A DNA stretch of 64,000 nucleotides from contig JAGBBA010000004.1 of assembly GCA_017938695.1 (NCBI GenBank), positions 17,872-81,871 on the forward strand, written 5' to 3'. The notes under the pieces were generated by a model that was not told where the DNA came from, ran no database searches, and saw only the letters and a list, made by a program, of their open reading frames with translations. Shown here piece by piece: positions 7,030 through 18,690 of the stretch. The number at the start of each line of letters is the position of its first letter. Position 1 is the first letter of the stretch. This DNA is from Clostridia bacterium. Its GTDB lineage: Bacteria; Bacillota; Clostridia; Christensenellales; Aristaeellaceae. The position numbers and the translations under genes are program-made.

Positions 7030-9273
7030 ATGCGTTTCAACAATGGTTACTGGATGACCAAGCAGGAATTCGTGATGAGCTATGCGACCCAGTGCGTGCG
7101 CACCACCAAGACGGACAAGGCCCTGCAGGTGATCTCCGCCTGCCGCCCTGTGCGCCACCGCGGCGATGTGCTGGACGGCGGCACCCTGACGGTGACCTTC
7201 ACCGCCCCCCGCAAGAACGTGATCCGCGTAAAGGTGACCCACTTTGCCGGTGCCAAGGTGAAGGAGCCCCGCTTTGAAACCTATGAGGAAGAAGTCCAGC
7301 CCGTGATCGAAGAGGGCGAGGGCTATGTGTCCTTCACCAGCGGCGAGCTGACTGCCCGCGTGCTGAAGGCCGAGGGTGCCTGGCAAGTGGATTACATGGC
7401 TGGCGACCGGGTGCTGACCTCCTCCGGCTTCCGCGGCATGGGCCGTGCCCTGAAGAAGGAAGAAGGCCCCTGCAGCCTGCTGCCCCACGGCAAGAGCTAC
7501 ATGGTGGAATCCCTCATGCTGGACGTGGGCGAGACCGTCTACGGCCTGGGCGAACGCTTCGGTGCCTATGTGAAGAACGGTCAAACCGTGGATATGTGGA
7601 ACGCCGACGGCGGCACCGCCTCCGAGCTGGCGTACAAGAACATCCCCTTCTACATGACCAACCGCGGCTACGGCGTGCTGGTGGAGGATACCTCCGACGT
7701 GAGCTTTGAAGTGGCCAGCGAAAAGGTGGAGCGCGTGCAGTTCTCCCACGAGGGCGAAACCATGGTGTATGACATCATCTATGGCGAGACCCCCAAGGGC
7801 ACCCTGGACCTGTACACCGCCCTGACTGGCCGTCCCGCGCTGCTGCCTGCCTGGAGCTTCGGCCTGTGGCTGTCCACCTCCTTCACCACCAACTATGACG
7901 AGGCCACCACCTCTTCCTTCATCGACGGCATGGCGGAGCGCGACATCCCCCTGAGCGTGTTCCACTTCGACTGCTACTGGATGAAGGGCTTCAACTGGTG
8001 CGACTTCGAGTGGGACCCCGATACCTTCCCGGATCCGGTGGGCATGCTCAAGCGTTATCATGACCGCGGCCTGCGTCTGTGCTGCTGGATCAACCCCTAC
8101 ATCGGTCAGGCCAGCCCCCTGTTCCAGGAGGGCATGGACAACGGCTATCTGCTGAAGAAGACCAACGGCGACGTGTGGCAGACCGACATGTGGCAGGCCG
8201 GCATGGGCATCCTGGATGTGACCAACCCTGCCGCCCGCGACTGGTACTGCACCTACCTGCGCAAGCTGCTGGAAATGGGCATCGACTGCTTCAAGACCGA
8301 CTTCGGCGAGCGTATCCCCGTGCGTGATATCGCCTATTTCGATGGCTCCGACGCCCTGCACATGCACAACTACTACACCTTCCTGTACAACAAGATGGTG
8401 TTCGACCTGCTCAAGGAAGTCCGCGGCGAGGGCGAGGCCATCTTGTTTGCCCGCAGTGCCACCGCCGGCGGCCAGCAGTTCCCCGTGCACTGGGGCGGCG
8501 ACAACTCCGCCAGCTATGTGTCCATGGCGGAGACCCTCCGCGCCGGTCTGAGCATGAGCCATTCCGGCTTCGGCTACTGGAGCCACGATATCTCCGGCTT
8601 CGAATCCACCGCTCCTGCCGATGTGTACAAGCGTTGGTGCCAGTTCGGCATCCTCAGCAGCCACAGCCGTCTGCACGGCTCCACCAGCTACCGCGTGCCG
8701 TGGCTGTTCGATGAGGAGAGCAACGACGTGGTGCGCAAGTTTGTGAAGCTCAAGTGCCGCCTGATGCCCTACCTGTACGGTGCGGCGGTGGAGGCTCACG
8801 AGCACGGCACCCCCATGATGCGCCCCATGATGCTGGAATTCCCCGAAGACCCTGCCTGCGACATGCTGGACCGCCAGTACATGATGGGCGAAAGCCTGCT
8901 GGTGGCTCCCATCTTCCGCAAGGACGGCCAGGTGCAGTACTACCTGCCCGACGGCCTGTGGACCTGCCTGCTCTCCGATGACAAGGTGGAGGGCGGCCAC
9001 TGGCAGACCGAGATCCACGACTTTATGTCCCTGCCGCTGATGGTGCGCCCCGGCACCGTGCTGCCCATGGGCAAGTGCGACAGCCGTCCCGACTACGACT
9101 ACCTGGACGGCCTGGAGCTGCACATCTTCCAGCTGGAGGACGGCGAGAGCCGCGTGGTGACCATCCCCGACCTGAACGGCAAGGTGGCCGCCACCTTCAC
9201 CGTGACCATGAAGGACGGCCAGGCCCAGGTGGAAACCGACAGCACCAAGCCTTACACCGTTGTTATGCACTAA
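7030..9273 (+). CDS. yicI: GH31 alpha-xylosidase (YicI-like)
   Basis: A 747-residue GH31 enzyme. The nucleophile is D424 in CFKTDFGERIP, and the acid/base D491 in PVHWGGDNSASY, the context found in Escherichia coli YicI. Also YicI-like are the N-terminal beta domain (YGLGERFGAYVKNGQTVDMWNADGG), FHFDCYWMKGFNWCDFEWD and the length. It hydrolyses terminal alpha-1,6 xylosides such as isoprimeverose. No signal peptide. It follows GH29 after 20 bases with its own ribosome site and is closed by a terminator, so the operon is regulator-GH29-GH31. Confidence 0.92.
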   Translation: MRFNNGYWMTKQEFVMSYATQCVRTTKTDKALQVISACRPVRHRGDVLDGGTLTVTFTAPRKNVIRVKVTHFAGAKVKEPRFETYEEEVQPVIEEGEGYVSFTSGELTARVLKAEGAWQVDYMAGDRVLTSSGFRGMGRALKKEEGPCSLLPHGKSYMVESLMLDVGETVYGLGERFGAYVKNGQTVDMWNADGGTASELAYKNIPFYMTNRGYGVLVEDTSDVSFEVASEKVERVQFSHEGETMVYDIIYGETPKGTLDLYTALTGRPALLPAWSFGLWLSTSFTTNYDEATTSSFIDGMAERDIPLSVFHFDCYWMKGFNWCDFEWDPDTFPDPVGMLKRYHDRGLRLCCWINPYIGQASPLFQEGMDNGYLLKKTNGDVWQTDMWQAGMGILDVTNPAARDWYCTYLRKLLEMGIDCFKTDFGERIPVRDIAYFDGSDALHMHNYYTFLYNKMVFDLLKEVRGEGEAILFARSATAGGQQFPVHWGGDNSASYVSMAETLRAGLSMSHSGFGYWSHDISGFESTAPADVYKRWCQFGILSSHSRLHGSTSYRVPWLFDEESNDVVRKFVKLKCRLMPYLYGAAVEAHEHGTPMMRPMMLEFPEDPACDMLDRQYMMGESLLVAPIFRKDGQVQYYLPDGLWTCLLSDDKVEGGHWQTEIHDFMSLPLMVRPGTVLPMGKCDSRPDYDYLDGLELHIFQLEDGESRVVTIPDLNGKVAATFTVTMKDGQAQVETDSTKPYTVVMH

Positions 9274-9288
9274 GCTCAAAGCATTTTT

Positions 9289-9324
9289 CATCCCCGGAGA
9301 GAGAGAAAGCTCTCCGGGGATTTC
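9289..9324 (+). terminator. Terminator of the GH29-GH31 operon
   Basis: ATCCCCGGAGAG and CTCTCCGGGGAT form an 11-12 bp stem, followed by a short T-rich stretch (TTTCC). The T-run is weak, but the stem is very stable. Confidence 0.65.
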
Positions 9325-9335
9325 CTGTGTTCCCC

Positions 9336-9364
9336 TTGACCAAATGTTCCCCTAAATTTATAAT
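9336..9364 (+). promoter_or_regulatory. Promoter of the mrfA-mrfB operon
   Basis: TTGACC (9336-9341), 17 bases, TATAAT (9359-9364). The transcription start would be about 9371, leaving a leader of roughly 20 bases. Confidence 0.75.
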
Positions 9365-9393
9365 GGTATCCATACGGAAGGCAGGTGCAGAGC

Positions 9394-11660
<2,267 letters not shown>

Positions 11661-11664
<4 letters not shown>

Positions 11665-12797
11665 ACTTGCGGGACAAGCTCAAGGCCGTGGGCGGCGCGC
11701 CCAAGCCTGCGGCGGCCAGGCAGTTCACCGACTGCTGGCAGCGCACGGAAGAACGCGAGGCAGAGGACTTCCCCCACGCATTCGATGTGCAGCGGCAGAC
11801 GGTGATGCTCATGCAGGGGGAGGACATGCCGGAGGATTTCGATATCCGCCGGGTGCTCTTTCTGGACACGGAGACCACGGGCTTCATGGGAGCAGGCACG
11901 GTGGCGTTCCTTATCGGCATCGGCTGGCTGGATGAAGACGGCTTCACCGTGCGGCAGTACCTGATGCGCGACTACCCCGAGGAAAAGTTCCAGCTGGAGC
12001 GGCTGAAGGAAGACCTGGGCCGCTTTGATGTGATCTGCACCTTCAACGGGCGCAGCTTCGACGTACCGCTTTTGCGCGACCGCTTTCTGATGAACCGCAT
12101 GCATGCAGACTGCCTGGACAAGCCTCACATCGACCTGTTGCACATCGCCCGGCGCGTATGGAAGCTGCGGCTGAAAAAGTGCAACCTGGGCCACCTGGAG
12201 GAAGCGGTGCTGGGCATCGCCCGAGAGGGGGATATCCCCGGTGCAGAGGTGCCCCAGCGGTATTTCAGCTACCTGAAAACCGGTCAGTTCGACCTGCTGC
12301 GGGATGTGATCACCCACAACGCCCAGGACATTGCCAGCCTGTGCGTTCTGCTGGGCCGCATGGCCCACATGTACGAGCATCCGGAGGATAACCTGCCCAG
12401 CGAGGATGTTTATTCCATGGGTGTGGCGCTGGAGCGCATGAAACATCCGGAAGAGGCACGAAAATGTTATCGTCTGGCGTTGAATGGTTGTATGCGCACC
12501 CAGGGGCAGCTGAAGCTGGCGGTGAACTACCGCCGCACCGGCGACAGGGCCCAGGCCAAGGAGATCTGGCAGGCCATGGTCATCAGGCACGAGGGCGGCG
12601 TGACGCCCTATATCGAGCTGGCCAAGCACTACGAGCATGTGGAGAAGGACATTCCCTCCGCCCTGGAAATGACCCGCCGCGCCCTGATGCTGCTGGCGGA
12701 GCCAACTTTGTTTGATGATCAAGCTGTACAAGAAACGCGAAATGCGGTACAATACCGTTATGACCGCCTGAAAAACAGGCTGGCCAAGAAGGAGTAG
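11661..12797 (+). CDS. mrfB: Exonuclease MrfB (YprB-like, RNase H fold) with C-terminal TPR
   Basis: A 378-residue protein. Its DEDD exonuclease core starts with LFLDTETTGFMGAGTVAFLIG (D69 and E71), continues with FDVICTFNGRSFDVPLLRDR and ends with the HNAQDIASL aspartate; residues from about 255 on form a tetratricopeptide-like region (MGVALERMKHPEEARKCYRLAL). This is the YprB/MrfB layout. It is the nuclease partner of the MrfA helicase in mitomycin-type adduct repair. The start codon overlaps the mrfA stop (ATGA), which implies translational coupling and equal expression. Confidence 0.88.
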
Positions 12798-12807
12798 TGA
12801 TTACGTT

Positions 12808-13605
12808 ATGGGTTTTATCGCCACATGGAAGGCCCAGCAGGCCTATAAGCTCCACGGCAAGGGCGACATTGAGGGTGCGCGCAAGCTGTACGAGGAGGCC
12901 ATTGCCAAGGGGCTGGATAACCCCCGCTTCATGCTGAGCTACGCTATTCTGCTCATCCGCAGCGGCGAATACCAGAAGGCCAAGGATCATCTGGTGAAGA
13001 TCCAGAAGATGCCGGGCCTCACCGCTGACCAGAAGGTGCAGCTGTTTATTGACTACGCTGCCTGCTGCTTCAAGCTGGGCGATCTGGACCGGGGCGTGGA
13101 TCTGCTGGAGAAGCAGTACCGCCGCCAGGCCACCGGCACCCTCTACGAGACCCTGGGCTACCTCTATGTGGAGAAGTACGAGCCTGCCCGCAAGCCCGTG
13201 GCCGCTCCCGCTCCCGAAGTGGCGGAGGGTGAAGAGGCTCCCGTGGTGAAGACCCAGGCCGAGCTGGACGCCGAGTGGGAAGAGGGCAAGGAAAAGGCCC
13301 TGGCTTTCCTGAAGGAAGGCGTCGATTACGACGAGGACGACGCCATCGTGCTGGATAATCTGGCCCAGTTCTATTATCGCGTGCTGGGCGATAAGGAAGA
13401 GGCGAAGAAGTGGTTCGACAAGGCCATTGAGATCAAGGAAGGCCAGATCGACACCCTGTGGTTCCTCAGCCGCTACGACCTGGACAACGGCGACACCGCC
13501 GCCGCCCTGGCCAAGCTGGAAAAGAGCCTGGAGGGCCGCTTCTCGGTGCTGAATTATCACACCAAGGACGAGGTCCAGGCGGAAATCGACCGGCTGAAGA
13601 AATAA
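12808..13605 (+). CDS. TPR-repeat protein of unknown function
   Basis: A 265-residue soluble protein made of tetratricopeptide-like helix pairs: AYKLHGKGDIEGARKLYEEAIAKG, ILLIRSGEYQKAKDHLVKIQ, CCFKLGDLDRGVDLLEKQY, a proline/alanine/glutamate linker at about 130-150 and a second block LAQFYYRVLGDKEEAKKWFDKAIEIK. No catalytic motif. It starts 10 bases after mrfB, so it belongs to the same transcript and may scaffold the repair proteins or simply be carried along. Codon use is the same as its neighbours. Confidence 0.8.
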   Translation: MGFIATWKAQQAYKLHGKGDIEGARKLYEEAIAKGLDNPRFMLSYAILLIRSGEYQKAKDHLVKIQKMPGLTADQKVQLFIDYAACCFKLGDLDRGVDLLEKQYRRQATGTLYETLGYLYVEKYEPARKPVAAPAPEVAEGEEAPVVKTQAELDAEWEEGKEKALAFLKEGVDYDEDDAIVLDNLAQFYYRVLGDKEEAKKWFDKAIEIKEGQIDTLWFLSRYDLDNGDTAAALAKLEKSLEGRFSVLNYHTKDEVQAEIDRLKK

Positions 13606-13619
13606 AATTTCATAAAAGC

Positions 13620-13645
13620 TGAAACCAATTGACCCGTCATGCGTG
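13620..13645 (+). promoter_or_regulatory. ECF-type promoter upstream of an ECF sigma gene
   Basis: TGAAAC (13620-13625), 16 bases, CGTG (13642-13645). This is the Bacillus sigma-W/sigma-X class architecture. It lies 36 bases upstream of the sigma factor gene, which is where an autoregulatory promoter belongs. Confidence 0.7.
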
Positions 13646-13680
13646 TATATTCATGAAAAGGCAATGAGGGAGGGCGCGGC

Positions 13681-14202
13681 ATGGACGACAATGCGCTGAT
13701 GGCGCGCCTGGCAGCAGGGGACACCGAAGCCCTGGAGGAGCTGATCGCCCGTCACCGGGCAGCAGCGATGCACCAGGCCGAGGCCATGCTGGGCGACCAC
13801 GCCCTGGCCGAAGACATGGTGCAGGAGGCTTTCGCCCGGGTGTACCTGCTGCGCCACCGCTACAAGCCCGAATTTGCCTTTACTACTTACCTGGCAGCCA
13901 TGGTGCGGAACTTATGCATCGACCAAATGCGCCGGCAAAAGGTGCGGCAGAAGGCAGCCGAAGTGTTGCTGCCAGGCGAGGCAGACTCCGCCGAGGCCAT
14001 GTTCCTGGCCCGGGAGAGCCGCATGCAGCTGTGGAATGAGCTGCGCAGCCTGGACGAAGGCGACCGGGCACTGCTCACCGGCTATGCACTGGAAGGGCTG
14101 AGCTATCAGGCCCTGGCCCGCAAGCTGCACATGACATTGCCCCAGGTGAAAATGCGGCTGCACCGCATCCGCAAGCGACTGCGCAAGGAGCGTGACGAGT
14201 GA
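13681..14202 (+). CDS. ECF-family RNA polymerase sigma factor
   Basis: 173 residues with only region 2 (residues 7-80: RHRAAAMHQAEAMLGDHALAEDMVQEAFARVYLLRHRY) and region 4 (about 118-170: LDEGDRALLTGYALEGLSYQALARKLHMTLPQVKMRLHRIRKRL), as expected for an extracytoplasmic function sigma. A ribosome site GAGGGAGGG precedes the ATG. The gene has an ECF-type promoter of its own and overlaps a small membrane-protein gene that sits in the usual anti-sigma position; lepB follows. A cell-envelope stress role is plausible. Confidence 0.9.
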   Translation: MDDNALMARLAAGDTEALEELIARHRAAAMHQAEAMLGDHALAEDMVQEAFARVYLLRHRYKPEFAFTTYLAAMVRNLCIDQMRRQKVRQKAAEVLLPGEADSAEAMFLARESRMQLWNELRSLDEGDRALLTGYALEGLSYQALARKLHMTLPQVKMRLHRIRKRLRKERDE

Positions 14203-14381
14203 TGATGAAGGACTACACCCGCAGTGTGATCCGCCGGGCCGACGAACTGCATCGCCTGGACATGGCGGCTGACGCACTGCCTGCCTGTGCCCCCTTTGAT
14301 TTCCGGGCAGGGTGGGCGGCTGTCCTGGCCGCGCTGATGCTGATGATCCCCACCATCAGCGCGGCGCAGATACTGATTTGA
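14202..14381 (+). CDS. Small membrane protein in the anti-sigma position, 59 aa
   Basis: Begins MMKDYTRSVIRRADELHRLD, has a charged N-terminal half and a transmembrane helix at about residues 37-55 (GWAAVLAALMLMIPTISAAQ). Its ATG overlaps the sigma stop codon (TGATG), so it is translationally coupled to the ECF sigma. No zinc-binding HxxxCxxC motif as in classical anti-sigma factors, but position, size and topology fit a minimal membrane anti-sigma. That role is inference; no homologue recognised. Confidence 0.62.
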   Translation: MMKDYTRSVIRRADELHRLDMAADALPACAPFDFRAGWAAVLAALMLMIPTISAAQILI

Positions 14382-14397
14382 ACGGAGGCAAACAGCA

Positions 14398-15006
14398 ATG
14401 AGTGAAGCAGAAACCATGACCCGGCAGGAAAACCAGCAGTGCGAGGAAGCACCCAAGAAGAAGGGGCTTTTCCGCAAGAAGGAAAAGGTTAAGAAAACGC
14501 CTGCCCAGGAGCTTCGTGAATGGGTGGTGACCTTGCTGGCGGCGATCCTGATCGCCCTGGTGGTGCGCCAGTTCCTCTTTGAGCCCGTCCGGGTGGACGG
14601 TTCCTCCATGGATGCCACGCTGAAGGACAAGGAAATTATGTTCGTCACCAAGCCTGAGTACATCAGCGGCGATCCCCAGCGGTTCGACGTGGTGATCTGC
14701 CACTACCCCGACCGGGGCAACACCAATTTCGTCAAGCGCGTGGTGGGCCTCCCCGGCGACACGGTGGCGGTGATGGACGGCTACCTGTATGTGAACGGCG
14801 AAAAGTATGAGGAGCCCTATATCACCCACCGGCCCAATTATACCCTGGCCCCCTACACCGTGCCTGAAGGCACCTATTTCGTCCTGGGCGACAACCGCGC
14901 CAACTCCAACGACAGCCACCTGATCGGCCCCATCACCCGCGATATGATCGTGGGCCATGTGCGCAGCGTGATCTTCCCCTTCGACGCGTGGAGAAATATT
15001 GAATAA
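14398..15006 (+). CDS. lepB: Signal peptidase I
   Basis: A 202-residue type I signal peptidase that cuts Sec and Tat signal peptides on the outer membrane face. The charged cytoplasmic N-terminus (residues 1-37, lysine-rich) is followed by one transmembrane helix (about 40-58). The catalytic serine is S70 in VDGSSMDATL and the general-base lysine K113 in FVKRVVGLPGD; box E GDNRANSNDSHLIGPI is present. Single-helix, short form typical of Gram-positive bacteria. It starts 16 bases after the small membrane gene, giving a sigma-small protein-lepB operon closed by a terminator. Confidence 0.95.
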   Translation: MSEAETMTRQENQQCEEAPKKKGLFRKKEKVKKTPAQELREWVVTLLAAILIALVVRQFLFEPVRVDGSSMDATLKDKEIMFVTKPEYISGDPQRFDVVICHYPDRGNTNFVKRVVGLPGDTVAVMDGYLYVNGEKYEEPYITHRPNYTLAPYTVPEGTYFVLGDNRANSNDSHLIGPITRDMIVGHVRSVIFPFDAWRNIE

Positions 15007-15007
15007 T

Positions 15008-15053
15008 AAAAGAACGGCCGCTGACAAGTGCGTCGGCGGCCGTTCTTTTTTTT
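15008..15053. terminator. Bidirectional terminator between lepB and mfd
   Basis: AAAAGAACGGCCGC and GCGGCCGTTCTTTTTTT pair around a 14-base loop. A and T runs on both sides let it serve both converging genes. Confidence 0.88.
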
Positions 15054-15054
15054 A

Positions 15055-18000
15055 TTATTCAGCTGTCTGCGCTTCCTTCAATTCATCCAGCTTGGCGTTG
15101 AGCTTCTTCAGCACGGTCACGCCCTCGCGGAGCATGTCGCGCTCTTCCAGGCGCATGTCCTTGAGAAGCAACGCCGTGGGGTGCGTGGCGGAGAGGGACA
15201 GCCGCTTGTCCACACCCATGGCCTGCAGGAGAAGCATGGGGTCGGGGGCACAGCGGTCGCTGAGCTTCATCATCAACTGGCCCTTGCGGTAGAGCACCTG
15301 GCTCACGCCAATGCGGTTGGCCAGGGCGCGGAGCTGGGCAATGTCCAGCAGGGCGTCCACCACGGCAGGGGTCTCGCCGAAGCGGTCCAGCAGCTCGTCG
15401 GTGATATCCTCCCGGTCGTCCTCGGTGGCCAGGGCGGCGATGCGCTTGTACATTTCCATGCGCTGCCGCTCGTCCCGGACGTAATCGCTGGGCAGATAGG
15501 CGTCCACCTTCAGATCCACACGGGTTTCCAGCTCGCTGGGGTTCATGGAGCCGCCCTGGACCTCGTGTAGGGTCTCCTCGATCAGCTTGCAGTACATGTC
15601 GTAGCCCACGGTGGCCAGATGACCGTGCTGCTCGGGGCCGAGAATATTGCCTGCGCCGCGGATCTCCAGATCGCGCATGGCGATGCGGAAGCCTGCGCCG
15701 AACTCGGTGAACTCGCGGATGGCGGACAGCCGCTGCTCGGCGGTTTCGGAGAGCATCTTGTCCGGGCGGACGGTGAAGTAGGCGTAGGCCTGGCGGTTGC
15801 TGCGGCCCACGCGGCCCCGCAGCTGGTACAGCTGGCTCAGGCCGAAGCGGTCGGCGTCGAACACGAACAGCGTGTTGGCGGTGGGTACGTCCAGGCCGCT
15901 TTCGATGATGGTGGTGCACAGCAGCACGTCATAGCTGCCGGCGTAGAAGTCCATCATCACGTCCTCCAGGCCGTGCTCCTTCATCTGGCCGTGGGCCACG
16001 CCGATGCGAGCCTCCGGCACCAGGGCGCGCAGACGGTTGTAGAACTGCTCGATGGAGTTGACCCGGTTGTAGAGGAAGTACACCTGGCCGCCGCGGCTTA
16101 GCTCACGCAGGATGGCGTCGCGCACCAGGGCGTCGGAGTACTCCACCACATGGGTTTGCACGGGCATGCGCTCCTCCGGCGGGGTTTCCAGCACGGACAT
16201 ATCGCGGATGCCCACCATGCTCATGTGCAGCGTGCGGGGGATGGGCGTGGCGGACAGGGTGAGCACGTCCACCTGGCTCTTCATATTTTTGATGATCTCC
16301 TTGTGCCCCACGCCGAAACGCTGCTCCTCGTCCACGATGAGCAGGCCCAGGTTCTTGAACTGCACATCCTTGGCCAGAAGGCGGTGGGTGCCCACCAGGA
16401 TGTCGATGCTGCCTTCCTTCAGCCGGGCGAGCACGTCCTTGCTTTCCTTGGCGGTGCGGAAGCGGCTGAGCACATCGCAGCTTACCGGGAAACCGTTGAA
16501 ACGCTTGATCACGGTGTTGTAGTGCTGCTGGGCCAGGATGGTGGTGGGGGCCAGGATGGCCACCTGCTTGCCGTCCATCACGGCCTTGAAGGCGGCGCGG
16601 AGGCTGACCTCCGTTTTGCCGTAGCCCACATCGCCGCAGAGCAGACGATCCATGTTCCGGCTGGATTCCATGTCCCGGGTGATCTCCCGGACGGACTGCT
16701 CCTGGTCGGGGGTGAGCTCGTAGGGGAACTGATCCTCGAACTGCCGCTGCCAGGGGGTGTCCGGGCCGAAGGCGTAGCCCTGGTTCTGGCTGCGTTTGGC
16801 GTAGAGGGCCACCAGGTCGAAGGCCAGCTTTTTCAGGCCTTCCTTCACCTTGGACTTCTGCTTCTGCCAGTCGCCGCCGCCCAGCTTATTCAGCTTGGGG
16901 GGCTGGTTGGGGTTGCCGATGTACCGCTGCACGCGCTCCAGCTGCTCAATGGGCACGTAGAGCTTGTCGTTGCCCTGGTACTGAATCAGCAGGTAATCCC
17001 GGTAAGTGCCCTCGCTTTGCAGGTGGATGGTGCCCTGGTAGATGCCCACGCCGTGATCCTCATGCACCACGTAGTCGCCCACCTTCAGGTCGGTGAAGGC
17101 GGCGATGCGCTCGCCGGAGTTCTTGCGGGCCTTGGCTTTGCGGTAGCCTGCGCCATAGATGTCGGTGTCGGACACCACCACCAGCCTGGCTTCCGGCCAG
17201 ATGAAGCCGTGACCCAGGGTGACGGGCAGCACCAGCACTTCGCCCAGGATCAGGTTGTGGGCATCCTCCACAAAGGTGGCGGGGCAGCCCAGCTCGGTGA
17301 GGGCCTGGGTAAGGCGTTTGCCGCGGGCCACGCCGCCGGACAGCAGCGCAATGGCATAGCCCTGCTGCCGCCAGGCCTGGCAGTCGGCGGCCAGCAGCTT
17401 CACCTGGGACTGATACCCGGCTACGCCCTTGCAGCCCAGGTCGATGACCTTTTCGGTCTTCACGCCGCCCATACCCCGGAGGAATTCCGAGAAGGTGGCC
17501 AGGGGATATTTCGTCAGGTCGTGCAGAAGCGTTTCCCAGTCCAGAAGCAGCTTTTCCTGCTGCTTCACGGCCTCGCCGCGATCCATGGCGGCCTGCAGGT
17601 CTTCGCTGAAGCCGCGCAGGCGTTCCTCGGTGCGGTCGCGGAGCTGGTCGGGCTGGGCAAGCAGCACCACATCCGGCTGGAACCAGTCCAGCAGGGTGTG
17701 CACTTCATCGGTCAGCACGGGCAGCCAGGCGCGGATGCGGCGGAAAGGCAAACCCTGCTCCACCAGGTCGGCGTCGGACAGCAGCTGGGCGGTACGGCGT
17801 TCGATCTCCGCGTTCCGGGCGGCAGAGGCAGCCTTCTCCCGGGCCTTGGGGGCGATTTTCTCATCAAAGAAGGAGGGCAGCTCGTCGTCGTCCTCCGGCA
17901 GGGGCGGCAGGTCGGCAAAGAGCAGGGACTCGGCGGCCTTGTCCGGGTCGGCCCCCTGGACGGCGTCGCGCATGCGCCGGGCGGCGGCAGCCCAGGTGTT

Positions 18001-18690
18001 TTCGGGCAGCAGCACCTCGGTGGCAGGGGGCATTACGGCTACCTTGACGCGCTCCAAACTGCGCTGGCTGATGCAGTCAAAAGAGCGGATGGAGTCGATC
18101 TCGTCGTCGAAAAATTCGATGCGCAGGCTCTGGCTGCCGGACGGGGGATAGCAGTCCAGGATGGAGCCGCGCAGGGCGCACTGGCCCTTGCCTTCCACCA
18201 TGTTCACACGCTCGTAGCCCATGCTGGTCAGGCGGCGGATGAGCTCATCCGGGGCGATGCGGTCGGCCACCATCAGGCGGATGGTGGCGGCGCGGAAGGG
18301 ATCGGCCGGGCCCATGCGCTGCATGAGAGCATCAGCGGAGGTGCACAGCAGGCGCGTTTCGCCGCCGGTGATGCGGGCCAGGGTTTCCAGCCGCCGCCAG
18401 GCACTTTCGTGGCTGGAGGCACCGCGGGTCAGGTCGATCTCGCCACCGGGAAGGCACGCCGCCTGGGCCCCCAGAAGCTGCTGGGCATCATCGGCGGCAC
18501 GGGTGGCCTTCAGATCGTTGGCGGTAATAAGCAGCACACGCTTGCCTGTATCAGCGGCGATCTTAGACGCGACAAAAGCGGCCTGTCCCTCGGGAAGGCC
18601 GGTGACTGCGGTGGGCGTGGCTGCCTGTAAATAATCAATCAGCTGCTTGAGCGCGGCGGAGGCGGCTCCGCCAAGGAGAGCTTGGGACAT
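15055..18690 (-). CDS. mfd: Transcription-repair coupling factor Mfd
   Basis: A 1211-residue ATPase that releases RNA polymerase stalled at lesions and recruits UvrA. Order: N-terminal UvrB-like module, the RNA polymerase-interacting domain (VGDYVVHEDHGVGIYQG and QYQGNDKLYVPIEQL), then the RecG-like translocase (Walker A GDVGYGKTE with K about 692, DEEQRFGVGHKE, SATPIPRTLHMS, QLRGRVGRS) and the C-terminal TRCF domain. I place the start at 18690 (MSQALLGGAAS): it has a GGAGG ribosome site at normal distance, while the open frame upstream to 18846 runs through the intergenic repeat and is not Mfd-like. No promoter seen, so it is likely read through from pth. Confidence 0.96.
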   Translation of the reverse strand: MSQALLGGAASAALKQLIDYLQAATPTAVTGLPEGQAAFVASKIAADTGKRVLLITANDLKATRAADDAQQLLGAQAACLPGGEIDLTRGASSHESAWRRLETLARITGGETRLLCTSADALMQRMGPADPFRAATIRLMVADRIAPDELIRRLTSMGYERVNMVEGKGQCALRGSILDCYPPSGSQSLRIEFFDDEIDSIRSFDCISQRSLERVKVAVMPPATEVLLPENTWAAAARRMRDAVQGADPDKAAESLLFADLPPLPEDDDELPSFFDEKIAPKAREKAASAARNAEIERRTAQLLSDADLVEQGLPFRRIRAWLPVLTDEVHTLLDWFQPDVVLLAQPDQLRDRTEERLRGFSEDLQAAMDRGEAVKQQEKLLLDWETLLHDLTKYPLATFSEFLRGMGGVKTEKVIDLGCKGVAGYQSQVKLLAADCQAWRQQGYAIALLSGGVARGKRLTQALTELGCPATFVEDAHNLILGEVLVLPVTLGHGFIWPEARLVVVSDTDIYGAGYRKAKARKNSGERIAAFTDLKVGDYVVHEDHGVGIYQGTIHLQSEGTYRDYLLIQYQGNDKLYVPIEQLERVQRYIGNPNQPPKLNKLGGGDWQKQKSKVKEGLKKLAFDLVALYAKRSQNQGYAFGPDTPWQRQFEDQFPYELTPDQEQSVREITRDMESSRNMDRLLCGDVGYGKTEVSLRAAFKAVMDGKQVAILAPTTILAQQHYNTVIKRFNGFPVSCDVLSRFRTAKESKDVLARLKEGSIDILVGTHRLLAKDVQFKNLGLLIVDEEQRFGVGHKEIIKNMKSQVDVLTLSATPIPRTLHMSMVGIRDMSVLETPPEERMPVQTHVVEYSDALVRDAILRELSRGGQVYFLYNRVNSIEQFYNRLRALVPEARIGVAHGQMKEHGLEDVMMDFYAGSYDVLLCTTIIESGLDVPTANTLFVFDADRFGLSQLYQLRGRVGRSNRQAYAYFTVRPDKMLSETAEQRLSAIREFTEFGAGFRIAMRDLEIRGAGNILGPEQHGHLATVGYDMYCKLIEETLHEVQGGSMNPSELETRVDLKVDAYLPSDYVRDERQRMEMYKRIAALATEDDREDITDELLDRFGETPAVVDALLDIAQLRALANRIGVSQVLYRKGQLMMKLSDRCAPDPMLLLQAMGVDKRLSLSATHPTALLLKDMRLEERDMLREGVTVLKKLNAKLDELKEAQTAE

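Noticed and set aside
7006-9291. Minus-strand open frame of 761 codons opposite the GH31 gene (and similar ones opposite mrfA, PL11 and nrdD)
   Set aside because: Antisense shadows caused by high GC at third codon positions; the plus-strand products have intact catalytic motifs.
16150-18630. Plus-strand open frame of 826 codons opposite mfd
   Set aside because: Mirror frame of Mfd with low-complexity composition (H, L, G, Q, V); no domain signature and no ribosome site.
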